64,000 nt of DNA from Lentibacillus salicampi. Lineage in GTDB: Bacteria; Bacillota; Bacilli; Bacillales; Amphibacillaceae. Under the pieces are notes generated by a model. That model saw only the letters and a program-made list of their open reading frames with translations, searched no databases and was not told where the DNA came from. The position numbers and the translations under genes were made by a program. The stretch covers positions 124,001 to 188,000 of the forward strand of contig NZ_SRHY01000002.1 of the NCBI RefSeq assembly GCF_004565465.1, written 5' to 3'. Of this stretch, positions 1-8,558 are shown in pieces (position 1 is the stretch's first letter; every line of letters starts with the position of its first letter).

Positions 1-1
1 C

Positions 2-520
2 GTTAAAGAATTAAAAGTCGGCAATGGCACCGATGAATCGGTCGACATTGGCCCGCTGATCAATCAGGACGGCTTGGATAAGGTCAAACGGCATGTGGAC
101 GATGCCAGTTCCAAAGGTGCAACGGTCATGACCGGTGGGGAGCCGATTACAGATAATGGCGGTGTATTTTATCAGCCAACGGTCGTTAAAGATGTCAATC
201 AGTCCATGATCGTCATGCAGGAGGAAACATTCGGCCCTGTAACACCTGTTGAAAAAGTATCCTCAGACGATGAAGCGGTCCAAATGGCGAATGATACCCC
301 GTATGGACTGGCTGCTTATGTGTTTACGGAAAATGTTAGCCGCGGCACGCAATTAATTGAAAAACTCGACTTTGGCATTGTCGGTTGGAATGATGGCGGA
401 CCATCCGCAGCACAGGTACCGTTCGGCGGCATGAAAGAAAGCGGACTTGGCAGAGAAGGCGGCCATGAAGGTATTGAGGAATTCGTGGAATCACAGTACG
501 TATCTATCGGCTTGCATTAA
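2..520 (+). CDS. NAD(P)-dependent aldehyde dehydrogenase, succinate-semialdehyde dehydrogenase type (3' part)
   Basis: The last 172 codons of an aldehyde dehydrogenase, open from the window edge to TAA. The C-terminal half is typical of the family: the EETFGP block that contacts the cofactor, the [13 protein letters not shown] segment, and the [15 protein letters not shown] tail found in GabD-like succinate-semialdehyde dehydrogenases. The catalytic cysteine should lie just outside the window, so the active site cannot be inspected. The enzyme would oxidise an aldehyde to its acid with NAD(P). A perfect 11-bp terminator hairpin follows, so this is the last gene of its transcript, although the genes after it run the same way and are also catabolic. 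The family is certain; the substrate is a guess. Confidence 0.9.
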   Translation, partial: VKELKVGNGTDESVDIGPLINQDGLDKVKRHVDDASSKGATVMTGGEPITDNGGVFYQPTVVKDVNQSMIVMQEETFGPVTPVEKVSSDDEAVQMANDTPYGLAAYVFTENVSRGTQLIEKLDFGIVGWNDGGPSAAQVPFGGMKESGLGREGGHEGIEEFVESQYVSIGLH

Positions 521-563
521 TGTTGGTGAAAGGAATTCAGGCTTGAACAATTCAGGTAAAAAC

Positions 564-600
564 ATGGAATCGGCTGTTCCGCCGATTCCATCTGGTTTTT
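564..600 (+). terminator. Rho-independent terminator after the aldehyde dehydrogenase
   Basis: Perfect 11-bp stem (ATGGAATCGGC at 564-574, GCCGATTCCAT at 581-591), six-base loop, then CTGGTTTTT. Confidence 0.85.
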
Positions 601-628
601 GATAGGTAAGGTGTCGGGAGGGATTCAT

Positions 629-1843
629 TTGCCGGGAATATATAATGATATACAAACCAAAGCACAGGCAATGTTTGAACAGTTATCGGACTGGCGGCAG
701 CATTTTCACCGGTTTCCGGAATTAAGTTTTCATGAGGAAGAAACATCGCGATTTATTGCTGAAACTCTGAAACAAATTCCCGGTATGCAGGTGGAGACGG
801 GAAAAGGCTATTCAACCGCTGTTATGGGAACGTTTTCAACAGGAGCCGGTCCGACGATTGCGATTCGAGCGGATATGGATGCCCTGCCGATTCAAGAAGC
901 AAATGAATGTGAATACAAATCGGTTCATGATGGGGTTATGCATGCATGCGGCCATGATGCTCATTCGTCGATCGGGTTAGGTGCTGCCAGTTTAATAGGT
1001 GATCTGTTTCAAAACGGAGAAGTGGAAGGAACGGTTAAATTTCTGTTTCAGCCCGCCGAGGAAATGGCAGATGCTTATGGGTCGACAGGAGCTCCTTATA
1101 TGATTAACGCAGGTGCGTTAGACGGTGCTGACCGTGCTATTGCCCTTCACATGAGTCCCGAAGATCCTGTGGGCAGGGTTAAGGTTCATGACGGATACAG
1201 TATGGCAAATGTCGATGTGTTTGAAGCGAAAGTTTATGGAAGTGGCGGACATGGTGCATACTCGCATCTGGGAAAAGACCCGGTCTGGATGCTCGGCCCG
1301 GTATTGCAGGCTTTGCATGGGATTGTTGCGCGCCGGGTGTCACCGCTCGATTCAGCAGTTATCAGTGTTGGCAGCATTCAAAGCGGCTCAGTCAGCAATG
1401 TAATTCCTTCAGAAGTGCAGGTGAAAGGGACCATACGGAGCTATCATCCGGAAGTACGGAAATTGCTGCATCATGAATTGGATAAAGCTTTTTCCATCGT
1501 CAGACCGCTGGATGGTGATTATCAATTGTCAATTAAGCCTGAAGATCCTGCCCTGTATAATGATCCGGGTGTGAATCGACTGTTTAGAAGTACAATTAAA
1601 GAGCTTTATCCTGATTTTGAACTGCTCGATAAGCCTTTTGGATTGGGAGGCGAGGACTTTGCCCATATGACAGGGATGATACCCGGAGCCATGATTTTTC
1701 TGGGGTGTGCAGTAGGTGATGACAAGGTACGTGATCTGCATACACCGCATTTTGATATTGATGAAAAGGTTTTACCGATCGGCGTTTCCATTTTGGCCGA
1801 GAGCGCAAGGCAATTTTTGACTGGAAATAATTCCGCTGAATAA
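629..1843 (+). CDS. M20-family amidohydrolase (peptidase M20D, hippurate/N-acyl-amino acid hydrolase type)
   Basis: A 404-residue metal-dependent amidohydrolase. The fold's metal and catalytic blocks are visible: the FHRFPELSFHEEET N-terminal signature, RADMDALPI, the MHACGHDAH metal-binding motif, FQPAEE with the catalytic and metal-binding glutamates, and GGEDFAHM near the end. Members cleave N-acyl or amidated amino acids (hippurate, N-acetyl amino acids, indole-acetyl amino acids). The start is taken as TTG at 629 because GGGAGGG lies at 616-622; a TTG 30 bp upstream has no ribosome binding site. It is the first gene of a run of amino-acid enzymes, so it may release the amino acid on which they act. 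The exact substrate cannot be read from sequence. Confidence 0.88.
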   Translation: MPGIYNDIQTKAQAMFEQLSDWRQHFHRFPELSFHEEETSRFIAETLKQIPGMQVETGKGYSTAVMGTFSTGAGPTIAIRADMDALPIQEANECEYKSVHDGVMHACGHDAHSSIGLGAASLIGDLFQNGEVEGTVKFLFQPAEEMADAYGSTGAPYMINAGALDGADRAIALHMSPEDPVGRVKVHDGYSMANVDVFEAKVYGSGGHGAYSHLGKDPVWMLGPVLQALHGIVARRVSPLDSAVISVGSIQSGSVSNVIPSEVQVKGTIRSYHPEVRKLLHHELDKAFSIVRPLDGDYQLSIKPEDPALYNDPGVNRLFRSTIKELYPDFELLDKPFGLGGEDFAHMTGMIPGAMIFLGCAVGDDKVRDLHTPHFDIDEKVLPIGVSILAESARQFLTGNNSAE

Positions 1844-1866
1844 GCTTGTCGAGCGGATGACCCGCT

Positions 1867-2076
1867 AACTCGAGCGAGAAAGAGCGGAACTCGAACGGTA
1901 AGCGCGCCAACTCGAGCGAGAAAGAGCGGAACTCGAGCGGTAAGCACGCCAACTCGAGCGAGAAAGAGCGGAACTCGAGCGAGCAGCGCACCAACTCGAG
2001 CGAGGAAGAGCGGAACTCGAGCGAGCAGCGCACCAACTCGAGCGAAAAAGAGCGGAACTCGAGCAGGAAGACCACT
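1867..2076. repeat. Tandem repeat, ten 21-bp units (locus-specific family 1)
   Basis: Ten direct 21-bp units each beginning AACTCGAGCG (small variants), alternating between an ...AGAAAGAGCGG form and a ...GTAAGCGCGCC or ...AGCAGCGCACC form, so the higher-order period is 42 bp. The array fills the gap between the amidohydrolase and the next gene. It leaves long reverse-strand frames open, reading ARVPLFLARV over and over; these are artefacts of the 21-bp period and not genes. Confidence 0.95.
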
Positions 2077-2141
2077 AACGCACACGGCAAGTAAATCCAT
2101 TCGATTTAAAACCATCGTCGCCAGAAGCAAGGGGGGATAGC

Positions 2142-3131
2142 GTGACAATACAACCCATTACCCAGCACGATGTTTGGAAGGCAAAACGGCGGATTTCAAC
2201 AGTTGTATCAAAATCTCCGTTGATCTATTCTGAACATCTATCAGAATACACAGGGGCATCGATTCACTTAAAGCTCGAAAATTTTAATGTGAGCAACTCA
2301 TTCAAAATCAGGGGAGCGGCCAATAAAATTCTTAGTTTATCACCAGAAGAGCGTGAACGCGGTGTGACAACTTTTTCGACAGGCAATTTCGGGATGAGTG
2401 TTGCCTGCATCGCCAAACAACTCGGTATGAAAGCTATTATTTGTATTTCGAAACGGGTTCCCAAAGCAAAAGTAGACGCATTAAAACGTTCCGGTGCGCA
2501 GATTGAAATTTATGGTGATTCTCAGGATGATGCCGAACAGCGTAGTTATCAACTGGAAAAAGAAAACGGTCTCACGGTCGTTCATCCATTTGATGATCTG
2601 CATATTATCGCTGGTCAAGGGACAATCGGTCTTGAATTACTGGACGATTTGCCGTCAGTTGAGACAGTCATCGGCGGTTTATCCGGCGGTGGTCTGCATT
2701 CAGGCTTGGGGATCGCATTGAAATCGGCTGATCCGGCCGTACAGATAATCGGCGTCTCAACAGCACGGGGCCCTGCGATGTATGAAAGCATTCAAAAAGG
2801 TGAGCCAGTTACGGTGGAAGAACAGGACACACTAGCTGACAGTCTGCTGGGCGGGATTGGCCTGAACAATCGCTACACATTTGATATGGTTCAGCAATAT
2901 GTTGATAATATCCTGCTACTTGATGAAGATGAAATCGCACAAGGTATGGCCTTTATGCTGGATAAACACCGGATGATGGTGGAAGGCGCAGCTGCTTCCG
3001 GTATCGGGGCTATTTTAAATAACCGTATCAAGTTGGGGCGCCAGGTGATTGTTGTCATGACCGGATGCAGTGTCGACACGGCAACGGTATTGGATGTTAT
3101 GAAAAAATATTCTGATGCAATCCCGAACTAG
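2142..3131 (+). CDS. PLP-dependent ammonia-lyase/dehydratase, threonine dehydratase-like (EutB/serine racemase fold type II)
   Basis: A 329-residue fold-type II PLP enzyme. Lys55 in SFKIRGA is the Schiff-base lysine; SxGNxG is seen as STGNFGMS, and the phosphate-binding glycine loop as GGLSGGGLHSG. It has no ACT-like regulatory domain, so it is a catabolic-type enzyme and not the biosynthetic IlvA. Relatives include catabolic threonine/serine dehydratase, 3-hydroxyaspartate ammonia-lyase, serine racemase and the hydroxyectoine-utilisation dehydratase EutB; sequence alone does not choose among them. GTG start at 2142 behind AAGGGGGGATAG. It is followed 20 bp later by the D-amino acid aminotransferase, so the two are probably co-transcribed. 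It would deaminate a beta-hydroxy amino acid to a 2-oxo acid. Confidence 0.88.
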   Translation: MTIQPITQHDVWKAKRRISTVVSKSPLIYSEHLSEYTGASIHLKLENFNVSNSFKIRGAANKILSLSPEERERGVTTFSTGNFGMSVACIAKQLGMKAIICISKRVPKAKVDALKRSGAQIEIYGDSQDDAEQRSYQLEKENGLTVVHPFDDLHIIAGQGTIGLELLDDLPSVETVIGGLSGGGLHSGLGIALKSADPAVQIIGVSTARGPAMYESIQKGEPVTVEEQDTLADSLLGGIGLNNRYTFDMVQQYVDNILLLDEDEIAQGMAFMLDKHRMMVEGAAASGIGAILNNRIKLGRQVIVVMTGCSVDTATVLDVMKKYSDAIPN

Positions 3132-3151
3132 TTACGCAGAGGAGGTTTAAT

Positions 3152-4006
3152 ATGAGTAAGATGCTATATAATGACCGGATCATGGAGCGCGATAACCTGA
3201 TTGATATTGAAGACCGCGGTTATCAATTCGGTGATGGTGTTTATGAAGTGATTGGTGTATATGACGGCCGGCCGATGATGATGGGTGAACACATGGAGCG
3301 ATTGGAAAGAAGCGCCCGGGAACTGCGGCTGATGTTACCTGTATCAACCGCTGAAATAAAAAATAACCTGGAAAAACTGGTAGAAACGAATGGCCTTGAA
3401 GAAGGTATCATTTATTTGCAGGTATCGCGTGGTGTGGGGTCCCGTGAACACGCGTTTCCAAGTCCTGAGACACCAGCTGTAACCGTTGCTTATACACGCG
3501 AGGAAAAGCGGGAGTCTGACGTTGAGGATCAGGGAAGCACAGCCGTGTTAGCAGAAGATATCCGCTGGCTCCGCTGTGATATTAAAACGCTGAACCTGCT
3601 CCCCAACGTGATGGCGAAACAAAAAGCGGTCGAAAAAAATGCCGTTGAAGCGATTTTGCATCGCGGTGATATCATCACGGAAGCGAGTGCGTCGAATGTG
3701 TTTATGGTTAAAGGCGGTGAGCTCTACACACATCCGGCTAATAATTATATTTTAAATGGCATTACGAGACGAAAGATTATTCAATTATGTGATGAGTTGG
3801 ACTTAGAGGTAAATGAACAAACATATACTGTCAAAGACCTGCTGAATGCGGATGAGGTGTTCGTATCAGCCACAAAACTGGACATCATTCCGATTTTACA
3901 GGTTGATGATCATGTGATTGGCGACGGGAAGCCAGGGGTGATTACCAAGCAGGTTTTACAGGCATTCCGGTCGCTTTATCAACATAATGTTAAATACAAG
4001 GCCTGA
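3152..4006 (+). CDS. dat: D-amino acid aminotransferase
   Basis: 284 residues, class IV PLP aminotransferase. The order RGYQFGDGVYEV, the catalytic lysine at residue 145 (CDIKTLNLLPNV), ITEASASNVF and NGITRRKI matches Bacillus D-alanine aminotransferase, where the lysine is also number 145. It transfers the amino group between D-amino acids and 2-oxo acids, giving D-glutamate or D-alanine for peptidoglycan or, in reverse, breaking D-amino acids down. ATG start behind GAGGAGG. The neighbouring alanine racemase can supply or remove D-alanine, so the pair forms an L-to-D-to-keto-acid route. Because the cluster also holds an amidohydrolase and a dehydrogenase, a catabolic role is favoured. Confidence 0.93.
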   Translation: MSKMLYNDRIMERDNLIDIEDRGYQFGDGVYEVIGVYDGRPMMMGEHMERLERSARELRLMLPVSTAEIKNNLEKLVETNGLEEGIIYLQVSRGVGSREHAFPSPETPAVTVAYTREEKRESDVEDQGSTAVLAEDIRWLRCDIKTLNLLPNVMAKQKAVEKNAVEAILHRGDIITEASASNVFMVKGGELYTHPANNYILNGITRRKIIQLCDELDLEVNEQTYTVKDLLNADEVFVSATKLDIIPILQVDDHVIGDGKPGVITKQVLQAFRSLYQHNVKYKA

Positions 4007-4031
4007 TGGAGAGTGATTTTTACTCTCCATC
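4005..4031 (+). terminator. Hairpin between dat and alr
   Basis: Perfect 10-bp stem GATGGAGAGT / ACTCTCCATC with a 7-base T-rich loop, overlapping the dat stop codon. There is no T-tract after the stem, so it may act as an RNA processing or stability element and not as a full terminator. Confidence 0.55.
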
Positions 4032-4064
4032 ACTTGACACATGGGATATGAAGGGGGTCTTTTT

Positions 4065-5198
4065 TTGCCACATCCAGCAACATTAACGTCTAATGGTCCG
4101 ACCATTGCAGAGGTGGACCTCAATGCATTTCAAGAGAACGTCAGGACTTTAAAGGGCTTCATAGAAAATAGCAGATTCATGGCTGTTATCAAAACAAATG
4201 CCTATGGACACGGTGTGGTACCTGTCGGTCGTGCTGCCGTCCGGGCGGGGGCGGACTGTCTTGGTGTGACGATGGTTGAGGAAGGCGCACAGCTTAGGGC
4301 GAGCGGTATTGATGTCCCCATTCACATCTTAAGTTCCATTATGAGCTGGCAGGCTGCAGATGCTGTGGCATATGATCTGACTTCCTCAGTTTCATCGCTG
4401 GATTTGACAAACGCTCTGAGCAGAGAAGCGGTAAGGCAGGAAAAGAACCATCCGGTCCATTTGAAAATCGATACGGGCCTTCATCGGTTTGGCATTCAGC
4501 CGGAGGAGGCTATTGAATTTTGCCGGGACGTCTATGACTTGCCGGGCTTAGATTGGGAAGGAATTTACACCCATTTTTCAAGTGCTGATGAAGGGAAATG
4601 GGTAAGGACTGAAGAACAATTTGCCTTATTTATGGAAACAATTGCAAAGTTGAACGCACATGGTTATGATTTTCCGATTCGTCATGCCGGGGCCTCCACC
4701 ATTACCATTGAACGAAAAGATATGCATTTGGATATGGTCAGACCCGGGGTTGCTTTATTCGGCTATCCGCCCGAACATCGCCAGGAAAACATGATTTCTT
4801 TGAAACCCGTTATGTCATTGAAATCCCGTCTGTTACATGTACATGAGCTACCTCCGAATACACCTGTCGGGTACGGCGGCAGCTATGTCACATCAGATAA
4901 TGAAAAAATTGCCGTTGTGCCGATTGGTCATGGTGATGGCTACCATCGGGCCCTGTCCAACAATGGCGAGATGCTTGTCGGCGGCAGGCGTGCGCCAATT
5001 ATCGGTGAGGTGTCACTGGACCAGACCCTGATTGATGTCACAGCGGTTCCTGATGTTAGGGCGGGGGATGAAGTTGTCTTAATGGGCAATCAGGAGGCAG
5101 ATTCCATTTCAGCACGCGATGTGTCCGACTGGATGGGCAGCATTGTCGATGAAGTCTTGGCGGGACTGAAGGAGAGGGTTGAAAGAATATACAAATAG
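4065..5198 (+). CDS. alr: Alanine racemase
   Basis: 377 residues from the preferred TTG start at 4065, which follows GAAGGGGG at a spacing of about 8; an in-frame ATG at 4041 has no ribosome binding site. The PLP lysine is Lys43 in AVIKTNAYGHG (usually VKANAYGHG), and the second catalytic base Tyr lies in PVGYGGSY. GHGDGYHR and DQTLIDVT near the C-terminus are also family hallmarks. It interconverts L- and D-alanine. A housekeeping alr may exist elsewhere in the genome; this one sits among catabolic genes, like dadX-type racemases that serve D-alanine breakdown. Which role applies is not shown by the sequence. Confidence 0.92.
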   Translation: MPHPATLTSNGPTIAEVDLNAFQENVRTLKGFIENSRFMAVIKTNAYGHGVVPVGRAAVRAGADCLGVTMVEEGAQLRASGIDVPIHILSSIMSWQAADAVAYDLTSSVSSLDLTNALSREAVRQEKNHPVHLKIDTGLHRFGIQPEEAIEFCRDVYDLPGLDWEGIYTHFSSADEGKWVRTEEQFALFMETIAKLNAHGYDFPIRHAGASTITIERKDMHLDMVRPGVALFGYPPEHRQENMISLKPVMSLKSRLLHVHELPPNTPVGYGGSYVTSDNEKIAVVPIGHGDGYHRALSNNGEMLVGGRRAPIIGEVSLDQTLIDVTAVPDVRAGDEVVLMGNQEADSISARDVSDWMGSIVDEVLAGLKERVERIYK

Positions 5199-5254
5199 GG
5201 ATATAATTATATAAAATATCTGAAAATTGGATTAAATAAAAGGGGGGGAAGACA

Positions 5255-6802
5255 ATGGATCTTTTATCCGTTATACCGCCGATTGTTGCCGTCGTGCTGG
5301 CGATTGTTACCAAACGGGTATTGCTGTCACTGTTTATCAGCATTTGGGTCGGCGGGCTAATTGCAGCAGGTGGGGACCCGTTTTCGGCAATTAGTGTAAC
5401 GTTTACATGGATGAAGGATGTGATGGTCGATCCATGGAATGCCCGGTTCCTGGTGATGACGTCATTGCTTGGTTGTGGTGCTGCATTTATGTTCAAAACA
5501 GGCGGATCACAAGGTTTGATCAATGTTTTGGAGAAAAAATTAACGACAAGAAAAAGAGTTCAGTTCTTATCGTATTTTTTAGGGATTATCGTCTTCTTCA
5601 ATGATTACGTAAATTCGGTCATTGTTGGTAATGCTTCTAAAGACATTGCTGCTAAACATAGAATCTCGAGGGAAAAATTATCATATGTGCTCGATTCCAC
5701 CGCTGCACCAATGGCGACAATCGGGCCTGTGTCTGACTGGATTGGATTCCAGGTTTCATTGATTGCCGGTGCGTTTGCCAGTCTCAGCGTTGTTGGTTTA
5801 CAGCCATATGGTGCCTTCTTAGAATCGATTCCGTGGAATTTTTATGCGATCCTTTGTCTGCTGGCAGTTCCGATGATTATCGCAGGCAAGGACTTCGGAC
5901 CAATGGCGAAAGCTGAAGAACGTGCACAGAAAACAGGCAAGCTGATACCGGATGGCTCGACACCGTTGTCATCTGTTGATCAGGACCTGGGCGAGCCCCA
6001 CAAAAAAGATGGCAGTGTCTGGAACTTTATTCTGCCGCTCGTGGCACTGATTTCAGTAAGTATGTGGGGACTGTGGTATTCCGGCGGCGGACTTGAAGGA
6101 AAGTCTATTATGGCCGCACTGGAAGACACGGACGTTTCGGTTGCCCTGACATGGGGTGCTTTTGCCATGACACTCGCAGGAATCATGCAGGCACTTATTC
6201 AGCGCATGAGCCTGAAAGATGTGGAGGATACGCTGCTTGGCGGTATTAGAACCATGTTGCCTGCTTTGATCATCATCATTCTGGCCTGGTCGATCGGAAC
6301 CGTCACATCAGAACTTGGTACAGCCGAATTTGTAGTATCTGCGACAGAAAGCTGGATGACGGCAGCTCTATTGCCATTCCTGATTTTTATCATTTCTATG
6401 TTTATCTCGTTTGCCACTGGAACGTCTTGGGGGACGATGTCGATTTTGACACCGATTGCGCTGCCACTCGCGTTTACCTTTGGCGGGGAGGAGCTTATTC
6501 CGATTGCTATCGGGGCTATTTTTGCCGGATCTATCTTTGGTGACCATGTCTCGCCAATATCGGATACAACGGTTATGGCCTCCATATTTGCGGAATCCGA
6601 TCACATCGCCCACGTCAATACACAGGCACCATATGCACTCGTGCCAGCCGGGATTGCAGGTGTGTTATACTTAACCTATTCCATTGTCGGCAGCAGTATC
6701 ATCCTATTAATAGCCGGCATTGTTGTTCAATTTTTCTTATTGCGTTATTTGGGCAACAGGTACGCAAAACGATATGCGGATCAAGAAAGCAGGATTGCAT
6801 AA
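5255..6802 (+). CDS. NhaC-family Na+/H+ antiporter-like membrane transporter (paralogue 1)
   Basis: A 515-residue polytopic membrane protein of the NhaC family (ion transporter superfamily), with about 11-12 hydrophobic segments. The family blocks FFNDYVNSVIVG, LDSTAAPMA and GDHVSPISDTTVMAS, which form the discontinuous transport helices, are present. ATG start behind AAAAGGGGGGGAAGACA. Known relatives exchange Na+ for H+, but some, such as the malate/lactate antiporter MleN, carry organic acids. Its place inside an amino acid/hydroxy acid operon, 56 bp after alr and 38 bp before the dehydrogenase, makes substrate uptake or substrate-product exchange plausible. Two more paralogues lie in this window (28.6 and 39.5 kb). 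Family certain, ligand inferred. Confidence 0.88.
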   Translation: MDLLSVIPPIVAVVLAIVTKRVLLSLFISIWVGGLIAAGGDPFSAISVTFTWMKDVMVDPWNARFLVMTSLLGCGAAFMFKTGGSQGLINVLEKKLTTRKRVQFLSYFLGIIVFFNDYVNSVIVGNASKDIAAKHRISREKLSYVLDSTAAPMATIGPVSDWIGFQVSLIAGAFASLSVVGLQPYGAFLESIPWNFYAILCLLAVPMIIAGKDFGPMAKAEERAQKTGKLIPDGSTPLSSVDQDLGEPHKKDGSVWNFILPLVALISVSMWGLWYSGGGLEGKSIMAALEDTDVSVALTWGAFAMTLAGIMQALIQRMSLKDVEDTLLGGIRTMLPALIIIILAWSIGTVTSELGTAEFVVSATESWMTAALLPFLIFIISMFISFATGTSWGTMSILTPIALPLAFTFGGEELIPIAIGAIFAGSIFGDHVSPISDTTVMASIFAESDHIAHVNTQAPYALVPAGIAGVLYLTYSIVGSSIILLIAGIVVQFFLLRYLGNRYAKRYADQESRIA

Positions 6803-6840
6803 CAGGTATACAGGCTTAGCCGGACTAGGAGGAAAAGACG

Positions 6841-7914
6841 ATGAGACATTTCAATATTGCATTAATTCCAGGGGATGGCATCGGTCCGGAAGTAGTGGCT
6901 GAAGGCGTCAATGTACTTAAGGCAATTGAAGAATTGGATTCCGGTCTCACATTTTCGTTCACAGCTTTCCCGTGGGGATGTGAGTATTATCTGGAACATG
7001 GCAGGATGATGGAGGAAGACGGGATTGACAAGTTACGGAAATTTGATGCGATTTACCTGGGCGCTGTCGGCTATCCGGGAGTCCCGGATCATATATCACT
7101 GCGGGAACTTTTACTAAGGATCCGCAAAACATTTGATCAGTATGTCAATCTGCGTCCGATTTCACTGCTGGATCCGTCACTGACACCACTGAAGGACAAA
7201 ACGGAAAAAGATATTGACATGCTGGTCATCCGGGAAAATAGTGAAGGTGAGTATGCCGGAGCGGGTGACCGACTGTTTAAAGGAAATCCCGAAGAAGTCG
7301 TGCTGCAGACGGGTGTTTTTTCCCGAAAAGGGACGGATCGGATTATTCGTTATGCCTATGAGGAAGCACGCCGGTCGAACAGAACCCTGACAAGCATCAG
7401 TAAAGGCAACGCCCTGAATTATTCGATGGTTTTCTGGGATGAGGTATTTGAGGAAATTGGAAAAGAATATCCGGATGTTACGACGTATTCCTATCTGGTT
7501 GATGCTGCCAGTTTATATTTCGTGACTGATCCGGAGCGATTTGAAGTTGTTGTCACCTCGAATCTGTTCGGTGATATCGTCACAGACATCGGTGCCGGTA
7601 TTACCGGAGGACTTGGTCTGGCGACGGGCGCGAACATTCATCCGGAAAAGAAATACCCTTCCATGTTTGAGCCTGTGCATGGCTCAGCCCCGGATATTGC
7701 CGGAAAAGGCATGGCAAATCCGATTGCGGCCATCTGGTCGGTCAGCCAGATGCTGGACTTTTTTGGCGAGGAAAAGTGGGGCCAAGCTGTTTTGGATACG
7801 ATTAAAGAAATGATCGGGGAAACGGAATATTTGACGCCTGACCTTGAGGGGAATGCCGCAACGAGTGAGGTTGGCGATCAGTTTGTCAAAAAATTAAGTA
7901 AAAAGCAAAAATGA
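6841..7914 (+). CDS. Tartrate/D-malate dehydrogenase-like decarboxylating dehydrogenase (isopropylmalate dehydrogenase family)
   Basis: 357 residues of the beta-decarboxylating dehydrogenase family. [10 protein letters not shown] at the N-terminus, the [12 protein letters not shown] substrate loop, [12 protein letters not shown], the lysine/aspartate pair in the middle, and [14 protein letters not shown] are visible. The FDQYVNLRP loop is the form seen in tartrate dehydrogenase/decarboxylase (TtuC, YcsA) and D-malate dehydrogenase, not in LeuB. It would oxidise and decarboxylate a 2-hydroxy acid such as D-malate or tartrate with NAD. ATG start behind AGGAGGAAAAGACG, closely following the NhaC carrier. 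It likely completes the breakdown route encoded by the upstream genes. The assignment within the family is by motif memory only. Confidence 0.85.
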   Translation: MRHFNIALIPGDGIGPEVVAEGVNVLKAIEELDSGLTFSFTAFPWGCEYYLEHGRMMEEDGIDKLRKFDAIYLGAVGYPGVPDHISLRELLLRIRKTFDQYVNLRPISLLDPSLTPLKDKTEKDIDMLVIRENSEGEYAGAGDRLFKGNPEEVVLQTGVFSRKGTDRIIRYAYEEARRSNRTLTSISKGNALNYSMVFWDEVFEEIGKEYPDVTTYSYLVDAASLYFVTDPERFEVVVTSNLFGDIVTDIGAGITGGLGLATGANIHPEKKYPSMFEPVHGSAPDIAGKGMANPIAAIWSVSQMLDFFGEEKWGQAVLDTIKEMIGETEYLTPDLEGNAATSEVGDQFVKKLSKKQK

Positions 7915-7936
7915 TTCGTTGCGGGTGATCATTTTT
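7907..7936 (+). terminator. Probable terminator of the catabolic cluster
   Basis: Nine-bp AT-rich stem AAAAATGAT (7907-7915, containing the stop codon) / ATCATTTTT (7928-7936), whose 3' arm supplies the T-run. Confidence 0.5.
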
Positions 7937-7979
7937 AGGAATGTTGATCAGATAATCGTTTTTTGGAAAATATTATACT

Positions 7980-8018
7980 GTAAAATTGAAGTTTTAACTG
8001 CACTTCAATCAATTTTAC
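7980..8018. promoter_or_regulatory. Imperfect inverted repeat upstream of the coiled-coil gene
   Basis: GTAAAATTGAAGT (7980-7992) is repeated inverted as ACTTCAATCAATTTTAC (8002-8018) with a four-base insertion. The position, about 70-110 bp before the gene start, would suit an operator or 5' leader hairpin. Confidence 0.35.
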
Positions 8019-8089
8019 ACTTTTGCGCCCATTCGTGAAATAGGGTAAAATATGATTAGGCTAAATAATTGAAAGGGAGGGGATTGCTT

Positions 8090-8503
8090 ATGGAGGAGAT
8101 GATTAAGAACCTTGACGAACGGATGGGGAACCTGGAAAAAATGATGGGTCGTCAGGAGCGCATGATGGAGCAGCTGATCGACATGGTCGGCAAAAATAAT
8201 GAACAAATTCACGTGATGTCGGACAGGCTGGATAGAGTAGAACAACGACTCGATGGCGTTGACCAGAGGCTTGATGGCGTAGAACAACGACTCGATGGCG
8301 TTGACCGGAGGCTTGATGGCGTAGAGCAGCGGCTCGATGGTGTTGATCAGAGACTTGGTGGAATGGATCACCGGTTTGATGGAATGGATAAGAGATTCGA
8401 CGGACTTGACGGTAAAGTGGATGAGTTGAGCTTTGGTCTAAAGGCTCTCAACAATCGGATATTCCAGATGGAAGGCGAAGTAGAGCGGTTTGCCAGTCAA
8501 TAA
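8090..8503 (+). CDS. Heptad-repeat coiled-coil protein of unknown function
   Basis: 137 residues from ATG 8090, which is preceded by AAAGGGAGGGG; a TTG 21 bp upstream would place the ribosome binding site inside the gene. Residues about 45-105 are a run of near-exact seven-residue units, RLDGVDQ/RLDGVEQ, then RFDGMDK, RFDGLDG. The a/d positions are hydrophobic and the rest charged, so the protein should form a long coiled coil. There is no signal peptide or membrane segment. Similar repeats occur in many unrelated bacterial proteins and phage tail-associated proteins, so homology says little. Promoter and terminator elements suggest it is transcribed alone. Function unknown. Confidence 0.75.
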   Translation: MEEMIKNLDERMGNLEKMMGRQERMMEQLIDMVGKNNEQIHVMSDRLDRVEQRLDGVDQRLDGVEQRLDGVDRRLDGVEQRLDGVDQRLGGMDHRFDGMDKRFDGLDGKVDELSFGLKALNNRIFQMEGEVERFASQ

Positions 8504-8515
8504 CACAATATGATT

Positions 8516-8550
8516 AAAAACCTGCACGCTTCGATAACGGGAGGTTTTTT
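8516..8550. terminator. Bidirectional terminator between convergent genes
   Basis: AAAAACCT (8516-8523) pairs with AGGTTTTTT (8542-8550); T-runs exist on both strands, serving the coiled-coil gene and the convergent pRiA4b-like gene. Confidence 0.75.
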
Positions 8551-8558
8551 ACATATCA

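Noticed and set aside
1867..2076. Could the tandem arrays be CRISPR?
   Set aside because: Units are contiguous with no unique spacers, periods are 20-21 or 52 bp, and no cas gene is present.
1596..2148. Two long minus-strand frames reading repeated ARVPLFLARV/SLELVRCSLEFR
   Set aside because: They are generated by the 21-bp tandem array, whose unit is a multiple of three and stop-free in several frames. No ribosome binding site, and they run into the amidohydrolase gene.
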